DNA of 42,663 nt. Source: Ministeria vibrans ATCC 50519 (taxonomy: Eukaryota > Opisthokonta > Filasterea). Below the pieces are notes generated by a model. That model made no database searches. It had not been told where the DNA came from and worked only from the letters and a program-made list of their open reading frames with translations. The position numbers were made by a program, and so were the translations under genes. Below are positions 42,583-42,663 of this stretch, one piece after another (position 1 is the first letter of the stretch; the number at the start of each line of letters is the position of its first letter). Where the stretch lies: contig CALSCP010001613.1 in assembly GCA_943704425.1 (NCBI GenBank), positions 64,957 through 107,619 on the forward strand, written 5' to 3'.

Positions 42583-42663
42583 TTCATTTGTTTGCCTGTC
42601 CGACAAGCCTTTGAAGACTGGCTCGGTCCGAATGCCGGTCGCTCTTCGTGGGATCCCATCGCG
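42583..42663 (+). CDS. Possible partial exon, nucleoside-hydrolase-like
   Basis: After an AG at 42581-42582, an open frame runs to the window edge and includes FEDWLGPNAGRSSWDP. The GRSSWDP stretch resembles a motif in the C-terminal part of inosine-uridine nucleoside hydrolase-like proteins. With 27 residues and no upstream exon this is only a hint. The other plus frame is also open. Confidence 0.2.

Noticed and set aside
1-42663. tRNA, rRNA, CRISPR arrays, bacterial-type operons
   Set aside because: No cloverleaf with box A/B, no rRNA sequence and no spaced direct-repeat array of CRISPR type was found by eye. The window is eukaryotic. Small structured RNAs cannot be excluded without a covariance search.

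Overview
The window is nuclear DNA of an intron-rich unicellular eukaryote. Coding exons are split by short GT..AG introns whose 3' ends are pyrimidine-rich. Many introns carry CT, CA or GT microsatellites, and spacers are AT-rich. The gene set (LIM and SH2 domains, PI-PLC, a TPRA1-type 7TM protein, VPS8, an SLC41-type Mg transporter, Roco, F-box/ankyrin, EGF plus DUF285, polymerase X) suits a protist related to animals, fungi or amoebozoans. I cannot name the species. Ten protein genes were reconstructed, and in every model the summed exon lengths are a multiple of three.

Region 1 (1-24.1 kb) holds mostly conserved housekeeping genes: a phospholipase C with LIM-like and SH2 domains (its 5' end lies outside the window), an SLC41/MgtE-type transporter (-), a very large dynamin-like/SLIP-GC-like GTPase (-), VPS8 (+) and TPRA1 (+). 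The GTPase and VPS8 share a 272-bp divergent promoter.

Region 2 (24.5-39.2 kb) looks accessory. It has an F-box-like/20-ankyrin-repeat protein (-), a kinase-less LRR-Roc-COR (Roco) protein (+), a protein with PD-(D/E)XK nuclease-like motifs (-), a HEPN-like/TPR protein (-) and a secreted EGF/DUF285 (BspA-like) protein (-). These are separated by 0.9-1.1 kb spacers that contain tandem repeats and an inverted-repeat family. The clustering of repeat-type recognition proteins, a large GTPase and two nuclease-like domains resembles an intracellular conflict or immunity cluster. That reading is inference only.

Region 3 (39.3-42.4 kb) is a BRCT-containing family X DNA polymerase with 16 exons, divergent from the EGF/DUF285 gene across only 102 bp. 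A possible partial gene starts at the right edge.

Most notable observations: an SH2 domain with Tyr in place of the invariant Arg, placed before the catalytic X box of a PLC; VPS8 without its C-terminal RING; an SLC41 protein ending just after its PDD motif; exon-per-repeat architecture in the DUF285 gene; a 97-bp putative intron that reads as TPR sequence in another frame; and a roughly 17-bp motif recurring in introns and spacers of unrelated genes.
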